Shown in pieces: positions 1 to 12,327 of a stretch of 64,000 nt of DNA. A program made the translations under genes and the position numbers. Origin of the DNA: Pseudorasbora parva. Taxonomy: Eukaryota; Chordata; Actinopteri; Cypriniformes; Gobionidae. The stretch lies in NCBI RefSeq assembly GCF_024679245.1, contig NC_090182.1, positions 27,321,753 to 27,385,752 on the forward strand, written 5' to 3'. Under the pieces are notes generated by a model. The model was not told the origin of the DNA. It saw only the letters and a program-made list of their open reading frames with translations, and made no database searches. How positions within the stretch are numbered: the first letter of the stretch is position 1; every line of letters starts with the position of its first letter.

Positions 1-3000
1 TTCCCCTTTTGTATTCCATTTCCCCCCCTAATAACTAGTCCATATTTACTAGCTCTTAATTATTTGATTGGCTCCTAATATATCCCAGTTGTTGACAGTA
101 TCTTCTATAGTGTCTATAATTAATATTTTGTGGGGCACTCATATCTGAACCACAGATTCCCATAGAATGAATTTGCAATACATTTATTATATCACAAGTA
201 ACAATAATTAGTTACTTTTTAGTATTGAGAAATTGATTTGAGTAACAAAGGGATATTAAATCAACAATTGTGACTAAATTGTTACTATCAAGCTAAAAAA
301 AAAATACTAGTCACTAATGTCTTTCTATTTGTAAGTATAATACAAATACTAGTAACAAAAAATACATACACAGACGTTAAATGTTAAAAAAGCTTTGCCA
401 TACAATTCTATTTATGTAATGTTTGCATCTACTGTGGCCCATTTCATGGGTTTTTTTCCTCCACCCTCAATGTAATGTGAGAGGATCTATCAGTAGGTTT
501 GAAGATGAAATAAGTGTCCTGACTGGATTGTCATCTTCAGCTCTGAGCAGTGGCTGCAGAAGTAGCCCGAAGAGAGCTGTAAATGTATTTCTCTTAGCCA
601 TAACTAGTGTGAATTACCTGTCATGCTGGAGAAGGCGAATTGTGTTAGTGTGTTTATTGAGGTTGCTACATTTCCCAGAGGAGAGCTGAGGAGATAGATG
701 AGTTGAGATGAATGACAGGATGGATGGCTGACTCTCTACTTGACATCTCCCCATAGCTGCTTGAAGCTTATTCTGTCTCAATTGGAGGCTGGAGGGAAGG
801 CGGCGGTGGTGGGATGGGGGGTGTTGGGCGTAGAAACATGAAGAGTTTGTTTGGCCCTCACAACAAAAATTCTGCTGAAAAGGTTCTTGCTTTTCCCCAG
901 TGACTGCATTTTGTTGCCGGGCTGCTTTATGTGCAAGTATCTTCATTTTTCTCTCCCAGTGGCAGCAAATGGCTCAAAAAGAACTCTAGATACATTTACA
1001 TCACAATTCCAGTCATTCGTTATTTCACTTAACGAGTGAAACCATCCACGTTAAAATGTTTTGCATTTCATAATTAAAATAAAATCCAAATAAGTCCATT
1101 TAAAAAGGTTTTTTTGGTATTATTTTTGTATTTATTATTACACTTAATTGAATAATTTGAACCATGCAGAATGCTGGAGTTTTTCTAATGCCATGTGATT
1201 CAGCTTGCAGGTAAATGAGCGTAAACCTGAGTGATCCCTTATGGTTCAGCTGCTTTCAGGAGATATAAAGTGACCTTCCCAGAGTTCCATTTAATCAGAG
1301 GTTCTGTTCGTTTTTGTAGACTTCGCATTAGCAATTTAAATGGATTGCAATTGGGTTAAGGACAAGGATTAGAGTGATATTCAGTCATTTGCCTTCTCAG
1401 GATTTTAACACATTTGAACCTTTATCAGAGTTTAAGAAAAGTAACATAGTGATTGCATTGCATATCTTTATGGATTGCAAGAACCTGTCTCTCTAGTATA
1501 CATTAAAGTATATACTGAAGTTAGGAAAACTTACCGGATTGCATGCATAAGATATAGAAACTTATGTATGTGTTGTGTATATTTTTGCAGTGCCCTGCAG
1601 TTTTTCAGATTTATTTCTTCAAAATAATTTTGGGCTGGTAAGGGACTTGTATCCTGATGGGTACAATCCTTGAAGCCCTAGTTTTTGAAGCCCTAGTTTT
1701 TGAAGCCTATACATTGTTCGTCAGAGGAAGGACTGTTTTTTTTTTAAAAATTCATTTGGAATTGTGCCGCAGGCAGTGTAGAGTCCTGATAATCCCAGCG
1801 GCACCAGGTTCTGGACTTTATGCCTGGTGCAGTAATTAGTGGTGCGGCGAAGCCTTTGGCTTTATTCATTTTGATTCATTATATGAACCGATACCACACG
1901 GCTCCAGCATATGTAGCCAGAAACCTTAATTGGGTGTCCTTGTATTATGTCAGACTATGAAAGAATGTGAGGTTAATTGTTTGCCCCCTTGTTTGGTATT
2001 GATTTATGTGTTGGCCAAATGCATTTTAAGAGACATACTTGCATAGAAAAATGCCATAAAAGATGAGAAGGAACTGCACTTAATAACTTTTCTCTTTAAA
2101 GACGTAATGTCCTCAAAATTGGTGAGTTCATCTAAGTCCAGTCATTACATTTAACAATAGCATAATTTGAATATCTGATGTTGGTTTGAGATCTTTTTGT
2201 AAAGCATCATTCATACACAAAGATCATTTTGCAAAAAGAGCCGTCCAATTTCCTTCAATAAGGCATCTATTCTGAACCCAACACACGTTGCTGGCCTTGA
2301 AGTGGCAAATGAATGTGGACAACCCTAATGTTAATTGGAAATTGAATGACTGCGGGCCGTATAGTGTAGCTGTCACCTTAGTGATTTTATTTATTCCACC
2401 GAGAGTTTCATTCACTGTCGCAGTCTTCCTGCAGATTTAACGCTTTGTTTGAATTGTATCGCATCTCATGTTCTGAGTTCCTGCATGTCAGGTTTTGTCC
2501 CAAAAGTTTGCAGATCTCTTCACTTGCTGTTTTACAGAAACACAACCACACAACAGGCAGCGATATCCACTGCACTGTGACCCCGGTAAACCCCGGCTTT
2601 AAGCTGGGTGCTTGTGGTGAAATTTGGGTTGATTTTTGATGGATGCAACCGTCGTGTTTCTGTTCAGCTGCCAAATGTGATCTCTGTTGGTATGTGTGAG
2701 TGGGATGAAGAGAGGCACATCTTTAGCATGTGCAGGAGAGGGAAAGAGACGGATGGACTAACATTAGAGGAAAATGAGGATTTGAGGACTGATGTATCTA
2801 CGATGGAATACAAGGATGCCAAGCCGAGACACAGCCTGCAGGAAGATTGAACTGAATTGTAATCATACCGCATGTAATGCCAGGGGAGCACAAGACCAAA
2901 AAAGCCAACGGGAGGTTCTACCCTTCTCGTCTCCACTGGCACATCTTTACAAATTTTTTTTTTGATATCTCTCTCCCTTGTCAGAGCCACCTCGCTCCAA

Positions 3001-3984
3001 GAGGAAGAACTGAATGTCAAAGCATAAAAGGCAGCTGACTTTTTATAGTCTCAAAGGCACCTTTACACTTCGCTCTTAGATGCTCGTACTTTCGCTACAT
3101 CAGTCTGACGTTCTGATGCGCCATCCCCTGCAAGTATTATATTAGATAATGAGTGCTCAAATAAGGATGACCGTTGGTAAATTCATGAGTTGAATTGAAC
3201 GGTTTGTTGTTGTCGTACTGAAGAAACCAACTGGATGAGTAATGAAGGTTTTAGTGGGTTGAGTACAAAGTGAAGTCAGAGTCCATCTCTCAGCAGTCTC
3301 TCTGATCAAAATGAGATGAGAGGGAGCTGTATTGCCGTCCACTGGTACTCACCGGATGAAATCCTGCTAATTAAGTGCCGCTGACCTCCCTCAAGAGCTT
3401 GCGTTATAGGCTGTTAAGGGGCTTCTGTGCCGCTTGTTTTAATGTTAGTAATGGCAAAATGCATTACAGAGACACTTGTGCACTCCATCAAAGCTAGATC
3501 CTCTCAGTGCAGAAAGTATTGTTTTTCCAATTATTAGGAAGCAAGTCCTCTTAAAAATGATAACCTACCCTGCTGATTTCAGTTTGATGTTTGGTTATGT
3601 CTGTGCCACTAGTGCCAGCAAACGGAATAGGAAAAATAGAGAAGCTACTTCTGCCATTGGTTGGTCAAACAGATTATTCTGCCTCATACTGTACTCGTGA
3701 CTCGTGATAGGATGCTCAGATGTTTTGATATCGCCACAGTATTTGCACTTTTGGGTGGAAATGGATTACTTTTAGTTGTTTCAGGGACATGAGAAGGTAT
3801 TTTATCATAGGAAATACTGTCTCACATCACCTTTAATAGGTGTTCAGTTCATTTGTAAACATTTTTAAGTGGGCATTTTTAAGTTACACATTTTATAGTT
3901 TGAAACAACACTGCTCAACATATCTTTTTAATATTATTAAATCAAATTGCTATGAGTTATTATTGTATTTACATAGAGAAACCA
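1..3984. other. intron 1, no recognised element
   Basis: AT-rich sequence without a recognisable exon, RNA gene or repeat family apart from a small tandem repeat at 1671-1707. All open frames are under 120 codons, lack domain signatures and overlap each other on both strands. Confidence 0.6.
1671..1707. repeat. 15-bp tandem repeat
   Basis: The unit GAAGCCCTAGTTTTT occurs twice in full and begins a third time. It is a short minisatellite-like duplication with no coding consequence. Confidence 0.75.
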
Positions 3985-4175
3985 ATGAGGTAAAAAATTT
4001 TATGGACGTTTTGAAGTATCAAAGTGTCAGTGTTGTCAATGGACGGACTGAACTCCCAGATTTCATCAAAAAGATCTTTGTTTGTGTTCCGAAATGAACA
4101 AAAGTCTTACGGGTTTGGAACGACATGAGTGTGAGTAATTAATACAGAATATTCATTTTTGGGTAAACTATTCCT
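3985..4175. mobile_element. Angel-like MITE, right end only
   Basis: Ends with ttcatttttgggtaaactattcct followed by TTAA (4176-4179), the right terminus shared with the complete copies at 9082 and 50318. Internal wording (ggtttggaacgacatgagtgtgagtaattaat) matches the right arm of those copies. No left arm is recognisable, so this is a truncated copy. The TTAA target suggests a piggyBac or Kolobok-type transposase acted in trans. Confidence 0.75.
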
Positions 4176-4179
4176 TTAA

Positions 4180-5825
4180 GAGAGCTTAGTATAGTGTCAA
4201 GGGGCAGTAGACAGTGCCTGGGGCAGTGAAGTACCTTCATATTTTGATAAATGCCCACACAGTTTCTGTAATTATGAGATAATGGCTTAGGTCAATGTCT
4301 CTGGCAGTCCATTTAAAGTTGAAGGTGAGGGATCACATGCCCACAAGCCATGAAAGTTTCTACTAATGACTATGGTCAGACTTTCCATTAAACCACATTT
4401 CTTGGATTTTCCTGAACTGATTGTAACCGAGGAACACAGTGTGTTTGTGTGAGCCGAAGGCTTTTAGTGTACAGTTATTTACTTTATCTTTCCCTGATCC
4501 TTCCACTGAATCCTTGTGTGCTCCATGCTGTGGAAGTCTGAGGTACTTTCTTTCATTAAATATTTCCAATGGCACTGTAAGACAACAGACGGTTTTGCTT
4601 TAGTCCATTAACTCTCCTGCCTCCCTGGCAGAGGAGCCCAATTCATAATCATATACTTCATATACTCTCGTCAGCCCGTTGACTTCCCACTTCTTTTAAT
4701 TGTGCACACATATTGATGTCTTTTGAAGCAAGTCTAGAAAGAAACGTCATAATCCCTGTCGTTGCTCTATAATTCATGCTTCTAATAACATCCTTTTAAC
4801 ATTTTTCTGTATTTTAACACAGCATGTTTTCCCCACAGCCCCCATTAAACTTGCATGCTGATAGCTTTATAAATGGTTCTTAAGATCGCTCTTATGCATG
4901 CATCTGGCTGTGCTCTGTGTCTTCAGGCTTGTTAAGGAGGAGCATGAGGCTGAAATATGTACACAGCACTCACCAAGCCTCTGTCGGAGCCGTCTTTTTC
5001 ATCTGGGCTCCGACAGGGATACTTGCACGCCGGAGGCCTTTGGGCAAAGCTGCAGGAGGGAGGGTGGATTTAGGAATTTCTAGAAATTTTTGTTGATAAG
5101 GAAGGAAATGAGTATGTCATGACTCATATATGGAAGAAGCCAGATTAGAGACGTCAGAGAAACAGTGTTCAGCCAAGGGTCCCTGAGGGTTCTCCAAAGG
5201 GTCAGTGGTAAATATGTATAATACAATACACACTTCATGACATTTCTAACTAACTAATGATTTGTTAAGCATTTTAAAATCTAGCAGTGTTAGTTAATGT
5301 CCTTATGAGTGCAATGACATGTTTCTCTCTTTTTTTTTCTTTTTTTTTTGGAGCCAATAATTTATTAAATAAAATATAAAAATAATGTAATGTATACTAG
5401 GAATTGAACATCTTTTATAATTAACATGTTTCTGTTTTAAAATACATTTTTAATGAAGTAAAAATTATCAGTAATGAAGTAAAAATGATCAGGGCGATAC
5501 AACTGTCCTGATATCATAAGCATTAAAAAATTTAAATAAAAAATAGAAATGCTTGATTGTATCTATCAGTGGTCCTTTGTAAGTAATAGTCTTTTAAAAA
5601 GATCAATAAATCTTTTAAAAGATCTGATAATTTGACCAACATTAAAATGAAATTAGTTTAAATGTTTTATTAGTAATGTAGTTAATGATATTTGTTAGAT
5701 TTTAAAATGTCATTTAAAAAAAACTAATAATATTTGTAAATTATGATATTTGAAAATACTTTTCTTATTTAAAATCATGATTAATATCATGTTTTCAAGG
5801 TGTATATAAAATGTTATTACTTTAC
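4180..5825. other. intron 1, no recognised element
   Basis: No exon, RNA gene or recognisable repeat. The stretch 5330-5825 is very AT-rich with many short A/T homopolymers. Confidence 0.55.
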
Positions 5826-5829
5826 TTAA

Positions 5830-6960
5830 AGGTATAGTTCACCCAAAAATGAAAATTCTGTCATTAACTACTCACCCTCCTGTTCTTCAAAAACCGCAAG
5901 TCCTTTGTGTCCTTCGGGACACAAATAAGATATTTTTGACGAAATCTGAAAGCTCTCTCATCCCTCCACAGACAGCTATTTCACGAGTTCACACTTACAC
6001 CAATTAAATAGAGTAAAGATTATGCGTATTTGGCGTGCTGTCCGAGGAGGGCTCCGGGCTCGGAAATTTTGCCCGAACCCAGAGTAATCTCCCCCCCCCC
6101 GTGATGAAGATAGTCTAGAACTAGATTGCAGTTTATGATTGTTTTGAAATTTATAGCAGTTGATTTAAGTGCGTGCGGAGAAGGGGTGGTGGTGGGATGC
6201 TGAGAAACTGTCAGGGCGGTAAATCGGCTGTCTATATCCTATCATTGATTAACTGATTAGTTTAATGTGCTCCTCTTGTGTTTAATTTAGGTTTAATTAT
6301 CTGAGCCTGCTCTACCTGTGTTTAATTAGATATAATTGTCTGCGTGTGCTTCTCCCGAAATTAGTTTATAAAACTTCAATTAATTAACGCTTTCAAGGCA
6401 CAGAAAGGTTTTAAAGACATCGTTAAAATGGTCCATGTGACTGTTTTTTTTTGAGCGACGAGAATATTATTTTTTTGTTTTTGCACACAAAAAGTATTGA
6501 CTTTATTCAACAAGTTTCCATAAATAGTGCAGTGCCCTCATCTACGCCGGCTGACGCTGTTCACGCGAGCACCATGATGCATACGCGGCAGCTGCACTTT
6601 AGTGTAAATCGCATAGGAGGGTGGCGCAGGCCAGAATTAAATGGAATAAAGTAAGTGTTTTTATTGGTTTTTGCACTCAAAAAGTATTCTCATCTCATGA
6701 ACCACTGGAGTTAAATGGACCATTTTAACAATGTTTTTCCCACCATTGAAAGGTTGGAAAGGAATGAATCAGGTTGGAAGGAATCAAAAAACTGAAAGGT
6801 CCCACTAGGCCTTGAAAGTGTTAATTAAATATCTCTCTATGGAGGGGCCTGAGGGCTCTCGGATTTCATAAAAAATATCTTCATTTGTGTTTCGAAGTTT
6901 CAAATGACATGATGGTGAGTAATTAATGACAGAAATTTCATTTTTGGGTGAACTTTCCCT
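5830..6960. mobile_element. Angel-like TTAA element interrupted by a second insertion
   Basis: The left end AGGTATAGTTCACCC and right end GGGTGAACTTTCCCT are inverted repeats, flanked on both sides by TTAA (5826-5829 and 6961-6964). The arms pair further in (left aagatatttttgacgaaatc, right gatttcataaaaaatatctt). There is no transposase frame, so it is non-autonomous. About 390 bp near 5983-6376 do not belong to the arms and look like a later insertion. Confidence 0.85.
5983..6376. mobile_element. unclassified repeat module inserted in an Angel-like element
   Basis: Starts near cacgagttcacacttac and shares gagttcacacttac, aatagagtaaa and gggctccg/ctcgga wording with 10030-10089 (opposite strand) and 10365-10432 (same strand). 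Its boundaries are inferred from where the host arms resume (attaacgctttcaaggc). It contains a run of ten C at 6092-6101. I do not recognise the family; no coding capacity is visible. Confidence 0.5.
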
Positions 6961-7080
6961 TTAATGTGGTTACGCCACATTAAATGTGTTAACCTTTGCT
7001 TAAAATGGTCTAGCAGTATTTTTAAAACCATATAACATACAAATGTTTCTAGGAATTTGGATGCGTTTAAACTAGATTTG

Positions 7081-7539
7081 AAAGGGGACCTATTATGCCC
7101 TTTTTTATGTATGGCTCCACTATGTTTTCAAGCTTGAAAGTTCAAAAACTTTTTAACATTGTTGCAGCACTTCTCTTCACTGTCTGCCTGTAACACTGTT
7201 TACTTCCTGTCTCCATGAAGCCCCTCTTTCTGAAAAGGGCAGTGTGCTCTGATTGGTCAACTGTTTCGAGCGTGTTTGGGAACTCAGCCATGGCCTTTTT
7301 TTGTTTATGACACGGGCGGGTAATCCAGGTATTACTTCATTTAAAGGAATATTGTGATGTATGCTAGAAGAAAACTACAAACAAGGCATTTCAGGGAATT
7401 CAGAAACAGTGCACAGCTAGTGAATAACTTTCTATGGAGTGGCCTGTGTGCTTTGTAATTTTGCAGACCTTTTTCATGCTTAAAAAGAAAAGTTTTTAGT
7501 GTTTAATGTTAAAAAAACACAATACTTAAGGACCCCTTT
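7081..7539. mobile_element. MITE with AAAGGGGACC termini
   Basis: Left end AAAGGGGACCTATTATG pairs with right end ggaccccttt. TTAA follows on the right; the matching left position reads TGAA, compatible with a decayed TTAA duplication. Internal phrases (catgaagcccctctttctgaaaag, ctctgattggtcaa) are familiar from cyprinid repeats. No open frame of note. Confidence 0.7.
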
Positions 7540-7849
7540 AAAATATTTTTTTCTTTATCTCACACATTCTTATTAACCTTGATTGAATTAGTGAGTAAAT
7601 CTGTAAATTTGGTCCTATAGGGTCGGTAAAGGTCGAAAATTGCTGCTGTAGCACATGAAAAACAAACAAGATATATGGTCACATTCTCAATGCAGGATAT
7701 TTCATCTAGAGTTTTTCTTTTCAAACAAATGTTTTCTGTTCCATTTTCAGAAAACAAACAATCTAATCAGCCGTATTTATGAGCAGTCTTTAGTTAGAGA
7801 CTGTGATGTAATATTTATTTATGCTTCTCCGCTGGGAGCAATCTCCCTC

Positions 7850-8160
7850 CTGTAAAGTCCTTCACTTTTCCCTGACAGCTCGCAACTTCTCTAATAAAGG
7901 ACATTTATCATCTGCAAACAGCAGACGTGCCGATGAAATTGTCTGTTTTGCTGAAGATAATTACTAAATCTTTCTGAGTTCTTTCTCCTTTCATACCTGC
8001 TCTCCTCTGCCAGCTCGCCTCCCTCCCCTCTGCTCGCTTCGCTATTGACAGCTTAATAAATTTGCCTTGGAATCTGAAATTAGCTCGATCGTATCTGTCG
8101 CCGGTCCTTTGCAAGTATTGATTTTGGATATTAAGCCTGTCGTTGTGCATATGAAAGGTG
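7850..8160. other. unique-looking noncoding block, possible enhancer
   Basis: Balanced base composition with no similarity to other parts of the window, and phrases such as gctattgacagcttaataaa and AATTAG homeodomain-type sites. Being a regulatory element is inference only; cross-species alignment would decide. Confidence 0.25.
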
Positions 8161-8821
8161 TCGTCTACACGATATGGCCGGTTTGCCCATAATTCCTCGT
8201 TTCATATCCGTATTGATGTACTGCTAACGTGTGATCAGAAAGTGTGGGGTTTTTTCATGCCGTTGTTGGTATTTGATATCGTGATGTTAATGGGTTTATT
8301 TACCCATCCATTCCTAACATGCGCTGTGTGCTTAGTAGATCAGTATTTATTTATTTTCCCTAAGGCGATTTCTTTGACATTTTGTCTTCACATTTTCATA
8401 TGGGATTTAAAATTTGGCAGCACTTAAATCTCCTGCGTTTTAATCTCTTCCATGGTCTATTAAGTTATTTCAATCAACAAACTTGTAGAGTTCATTTTTT
8501 AGACTTCTTGTTGAATTTGCATTCTCCTTTTTGATGACAAACTGGCAAAGATTGCCAATTTAATGTGTGATAGTTGTTTCAGAAAAAGTATTTCACTAAT
8601 CATCAAGGTGGGAAAATTATTCCTGCTAAATCTTTTAAATCTGAGGAAGAAATATTTGGAAAGCAGAAATGCAATTCTGTTGCCAAATGCTGGGATCATT
8701 TTCATAACAAATATGCAACAACAAAGAACAACAAATTTCAAAATTCATAATGTGTATTCAACCTCTCAGTAACACTTACTCACCCTCATGACATTCCAAA
8801 CCCCTTTTTTGTCCATAAAAT

Positions 8822-8866
8822 AAAGTAGTAATAGTAATATCAGTAGTAGGAGTAGTAGTAAGTAAT
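8822..8866. repeat. degenerate trinucleotide (TAG/TAA) repeat
   Basis: Runs of agtagtaat and agtaggagtagtagtaagtaat form an impure trinucleotide microsatellite directly after an Angel-like scrap. Confidence 0.65.
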
Positions 8867-9081
8867 GTTGTTTTATGAGAATTATAGTTAGTTGAATGTC
8901 TAAAGTTGGACCATCGAAATAAAGAACCAGAAAGTCAAACAGGGCCATATTCACAAAACATTTGATCTTACCACTAAGAGTTAAAAATGGCAGTAAAAGT
9001 TCTTAGTTATGAGTTTTCTCTTTAAACCTATTCACAAAGCTGCCGAGAGCAGCTTTTATTAAGAAATAGAAAGTAATTTAA

Positions 9082-9679
9082 AGGGTTAGTTCACCCAAGA
9101 ATGAAATTGATGTCATTAATGACTCACCCTAATGTCGTTCCACACCTGTAAGTCCTCCGTTCATCTTCAGAACACAGTTTAAGATATTTTATATTTAGTC
9201 CGAGAGCGTATGAAGTGAATGCACACTACACTGTCCATGTTCAGAAAAGATTGATTTATGATTCAGATCACGTGTCCAACTGCCAAACTGGTGAAATCAC
9301 ATTACACTGGTGATCTGAATCATGAATCAATCTGCTGATTCATAACTGTTTGAATCTTTATTTGAGGATTGAAAACACGGAAGAGAAGACAATCCTGAAT
9401 AAAGTCGTAGTTTTTGTTATTTTTGGACCAAAATGTATTTTCGATGCTTCAAGATATTCTAATGAACTAACTGATGTCACATATGGACTACTTTGATGAT
9501 GTTTTTATTACTTTTTGGGACATGGACAGTAAAGTGGGCATACACTTCATACGCTCTCGGACTAAATATTTTAATATCTTAAACTGTGTTCTGAAGATGA
9601 ACGGAGGTCTTACAGGTGTGGAACGACATTAAGGTGAGTCATTAATGACATAAATTTCATTTTTGGGTGAACTAACCCT
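9082..9679. mobile_element. complete Angel-like palindromic MITE (598 bp)
   Basis: AGGGTTAGTTCACCC at the left and GGGTGAACTAACCCT at the right, each flanked by TTAA (9078-9081, 9680-9683). The arms are inverted repeats of about 140 bases: for example, aactgtgttctgaagatgaacgg on the right pairs with ccgttcatcttcagaacacagtt on the left. No coding capacity. This is the clearest full copy in the window and serves as reference for the partial ones. Confidence 0.92.
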
Positions 9680-9894
9680 TTAATTATAGAAATATTTTGT
9701 TGAACAAGGTTTCATGTTGCCATATTCAAATAAAGATTTTAAAATGTAGGTCGTGTCACTAGTAAAACTAGTAAATGTTCAGCTAACTGTCAGCCGCTTA
9801 CATGTCCGCATCTCTAGAGATTGCAGAATTCCAGCGAAAATTATGTTTTATGAACAAAGTTTGTGAGGAGCATGTTTAAACTGTCTATCTAATC

Positions 9895-10090
9895 AGCGCG
9901 AGAAGTGGTATATACACAGCCAAAAGCCGACTCGACGGCTTTCTGCATCCCTCTGCCACCGTGTTCCCCACTCTCGGTCGGCGATACAGGGCAAAACTAT
10001 GGGTTTGGACAAAACTCAAAATTCCGAGCTCGGAGCCCGCTTATATTGTATTACTCTATTCGATCATATGTAAGTGTGAACTCGTAAAAA
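9895..10090 (-). mobile_element. unclassified repeat module, reverse copy
   Basis: On the minus strand it reads ggctagttg, acgagttcacacttac, gatcgaatagagtaa, caatataagcgggctccgagctcgga, and ends near agaagtggtatatacaca on the plus strand. The first 65 bases recur at 10365-10432 inside a different MITE, and a diverged form occurs at 5983. Family and mechanism unknown. Confidence 0.5.
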
Positions 10091-10136
10091 CAACTAGCCT
10101 ACCACAGCTAATCTGACACTTTTATTTATTTATTAA

Positions 10137-10721
10137 AGGGGTGGTTCTATGTTTTTTTTCTAGGCTTGTTTGTGTTTATGGGGTGCAGTATAACATGTCT
10201 CAATACTTCTTCTTCTTTTTTTTAAATGCCGTGGTTTTCTTATATTTTACCTTTATTCCACACCGCTGTCTCCACTGTCATTTGAATGGCTTGTTTGCTT
10301 CGTGCTTCTATGAAGCCCATCTCTCCGAAAAGCACAATGGTCTTAGATTGGTAAGATGGCAAAAGGCTAGTTGTGTTTATGAGTTCACACTTACAAATGA
10401 TCGAATAGAGTAAAACAATATAAGCGGGCTCCTGTATTTTTATTGGCTGAAGTGCCAAGCACAGGTTGCTGGAAGCGCCACGCCCCATACCTTTACGGGC
10501 AGAAGTCACATCTGCGGTAGCAAGGGTTTATGATGTCACCAACCCAGTAAGAATCTTGTAGTCTAAACCGGCCGTTTTTGTACTGCCATAACTTTAAAAG
10601 ACAATATCTCAGTTTGCATTGAACTTTCCGCTCTGTAACTTTGCAGACACTGTTTATGCTCAAGCAGCAACATTACACACTAACTAAAGTTAAAAAAGTG
10701 AAACCGCATGCAACCACCCCT
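10137..10721. mobile_element. TTAA-flanked MITE with AGGGGTGGTT ends
   Basis: AGGGGTGGTT at the left and AACCACCCCT at the right are perfect 10-bp inverted ends (the left end continues CTATG, the right end is preceded by CATGC), flanked by TTAA (10133-10136 and 10722-10725). It contains at 10365-10432 a copy of the module also present at 9895-10090. No transposase frame. Confidence 0.85.
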
Positions 10722-12274
10722 TTAAAGATACATTAATTATCACTATTGCCTCAATGTTGTATAGTGTCTTTGGACAGATTGCAGCAATAGTCATTAGGAC
10801 TGTTTGTTATTTGGTTCTAGTGACTTAAGAGTCCTCCTGACTACTCCTAGCGTTTCATGGATTTAGGAGCAAGTTTTGGTGTTAAAATGCTTTGTGAAAT
10901 ACTCTTAGAGCAAAAATGTAGGAGTCCTAAAATTATGACTGACATGCCCATTATTTTTAAGAATTTCCTCTAAATCGACATGTTAGAAGCTACTTTTAGC
11001 TTTAAGATGTTTTGTAAATACGGCCCCTGGTTTATAACAACATGTGGTTCAATAAATTATTACATATTTTCAGTTTTCAGGGAAATATCCCATAGAGCAT
11101 TCAGGCCTAAATATGTATTTGATAATATTTCATATGGTTTTAATGGTTTGGAGTTCAGTAAGCCTCACACGTAAAGCTTCAGCAACACAAACCAGTTATT
11201 ATTTCCCTGTCAAGATGTGCTAACTAAATCTTTTTTATACAGCTAACAGCTTCTTTTGTGCCTCACAAAGCACACTACCTATGTTTCAGCTTGAAAAATT
11301 ACTGCACGTTCTGAGCAGGAAATATAAATAGTCAGAACACCGGTTCATGAAGAGTCATTTGCTTCATTCGATATACTTCCATAATGTATAGTAGGTGAAA
11401 ACCAGTATGTGAGCCGAGTCGTATGTTCAAATTCGCAGTATCTGTAAAAAAGTAGGCAAAAAGTTCCTGAATTACCTACTACATTTGGCCAGATTCTGAA
11501 GTGCTCATCTAATGAACACTTTACTATCCCATGAGGCCACGGGAGATTTGTGAATGGCAGTGAAGTAACGAAAGGTAGGTCGAAATGCCCTAGGTCACAC
11601 GACAGTGACAATATTGTGAATGTAATGCGTCCAAATTTCATTCATAATAATACAAAGTTTCAAACCAAATGTAATACTTTACAGTATGCCATTTCGGACG
11701 CAGCAATTAGCTTCAGAATCGGACCTAACTGGTTGTGCTGTATGTTTTACTCTGAATAGTAAAGAGTATTTCAGTTCAATGTTCTATCCTATCAGAAAAA
11801 TACTGTAAGTATACTCCAGTATTTTTGTAAAAACGGAACCAGTTCTCTGCGCTGAACCCTAATAATGACTAAACCTGACTGAATCTGAATGCAGATACAT
11901 TAAGTTGTTCCTTGCCACCATTTTCAGCTCTGTCTGTTGTTGTTCACTGGAGAACATGTTCTTGAGGTCCCCTCCATGAGGAAGTGTGCGATCTGAGAGC
12001 GTCAGACTGCGAATGTTTATTCTGTTTTATATTGTTTATTCCTTTTTAGTCTGATGCTCCACAATAATAGACAGTGTTCCAAAATGCAGCAAAAAGCCTC
12101 TCTTAAACAGAGCAGTGACACTTTCGTCTCTGCCCAGATTGTGTTATGCCCTCCTTTTCTCCTACCCCATCATCATCTTCTATGTCTGTGTGAACTGGAG
12201 CATTGGGACTCCTATGAAGTTTGTTTACAGCACTATCAATCAACCTTGTGGCACCTCCACCCCCTCAGGTAGCT

Positions 12275-12275
<1 letters not shown>

Positions 12276-12323
<48 letters not shown>
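12276..12323. repeat. (CA)n microsatellite
   Basis: Uninterrupted CA dinucleotides, about 24 units, typical of teleost introns. Confidence 0.97.

Positions 12324-12327
<4 letters not shown>

Larger units (their letters stand above)
7545..8935. other. intron 1, no gene; candidate conserved block inside
   Basis: No exon recognised. The part 7850-8160 is less AT-rich and non-repetitive and is listed separately. At 8775-8805 there is a scrap (actcaccctcatgacattcc) of the Angel-like left arm, followed by a TAG/TAA trinucleotide run. Confidence 0.5.
8940..11029. mobile_element. DNA transposon with CAGGGCC ends, carrying nested insertions
   Basis: Left end CAGGGCCATATTCACAAAACAT pairs with right end ATGTTTTGTAAATACGGCCCCTG. 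The flanking 8-mers do not match, so a target duplication is not confirmed. The interior holds an Angel-like element (9082-9679), an unclassified module (9895-10090) and a TTAA MITE (10137-10721). Remaining sequence near 10780-11020 looks like its own subterminal region. The CAG start suggests hAT, but this is not proven. Confidence 0.65.
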
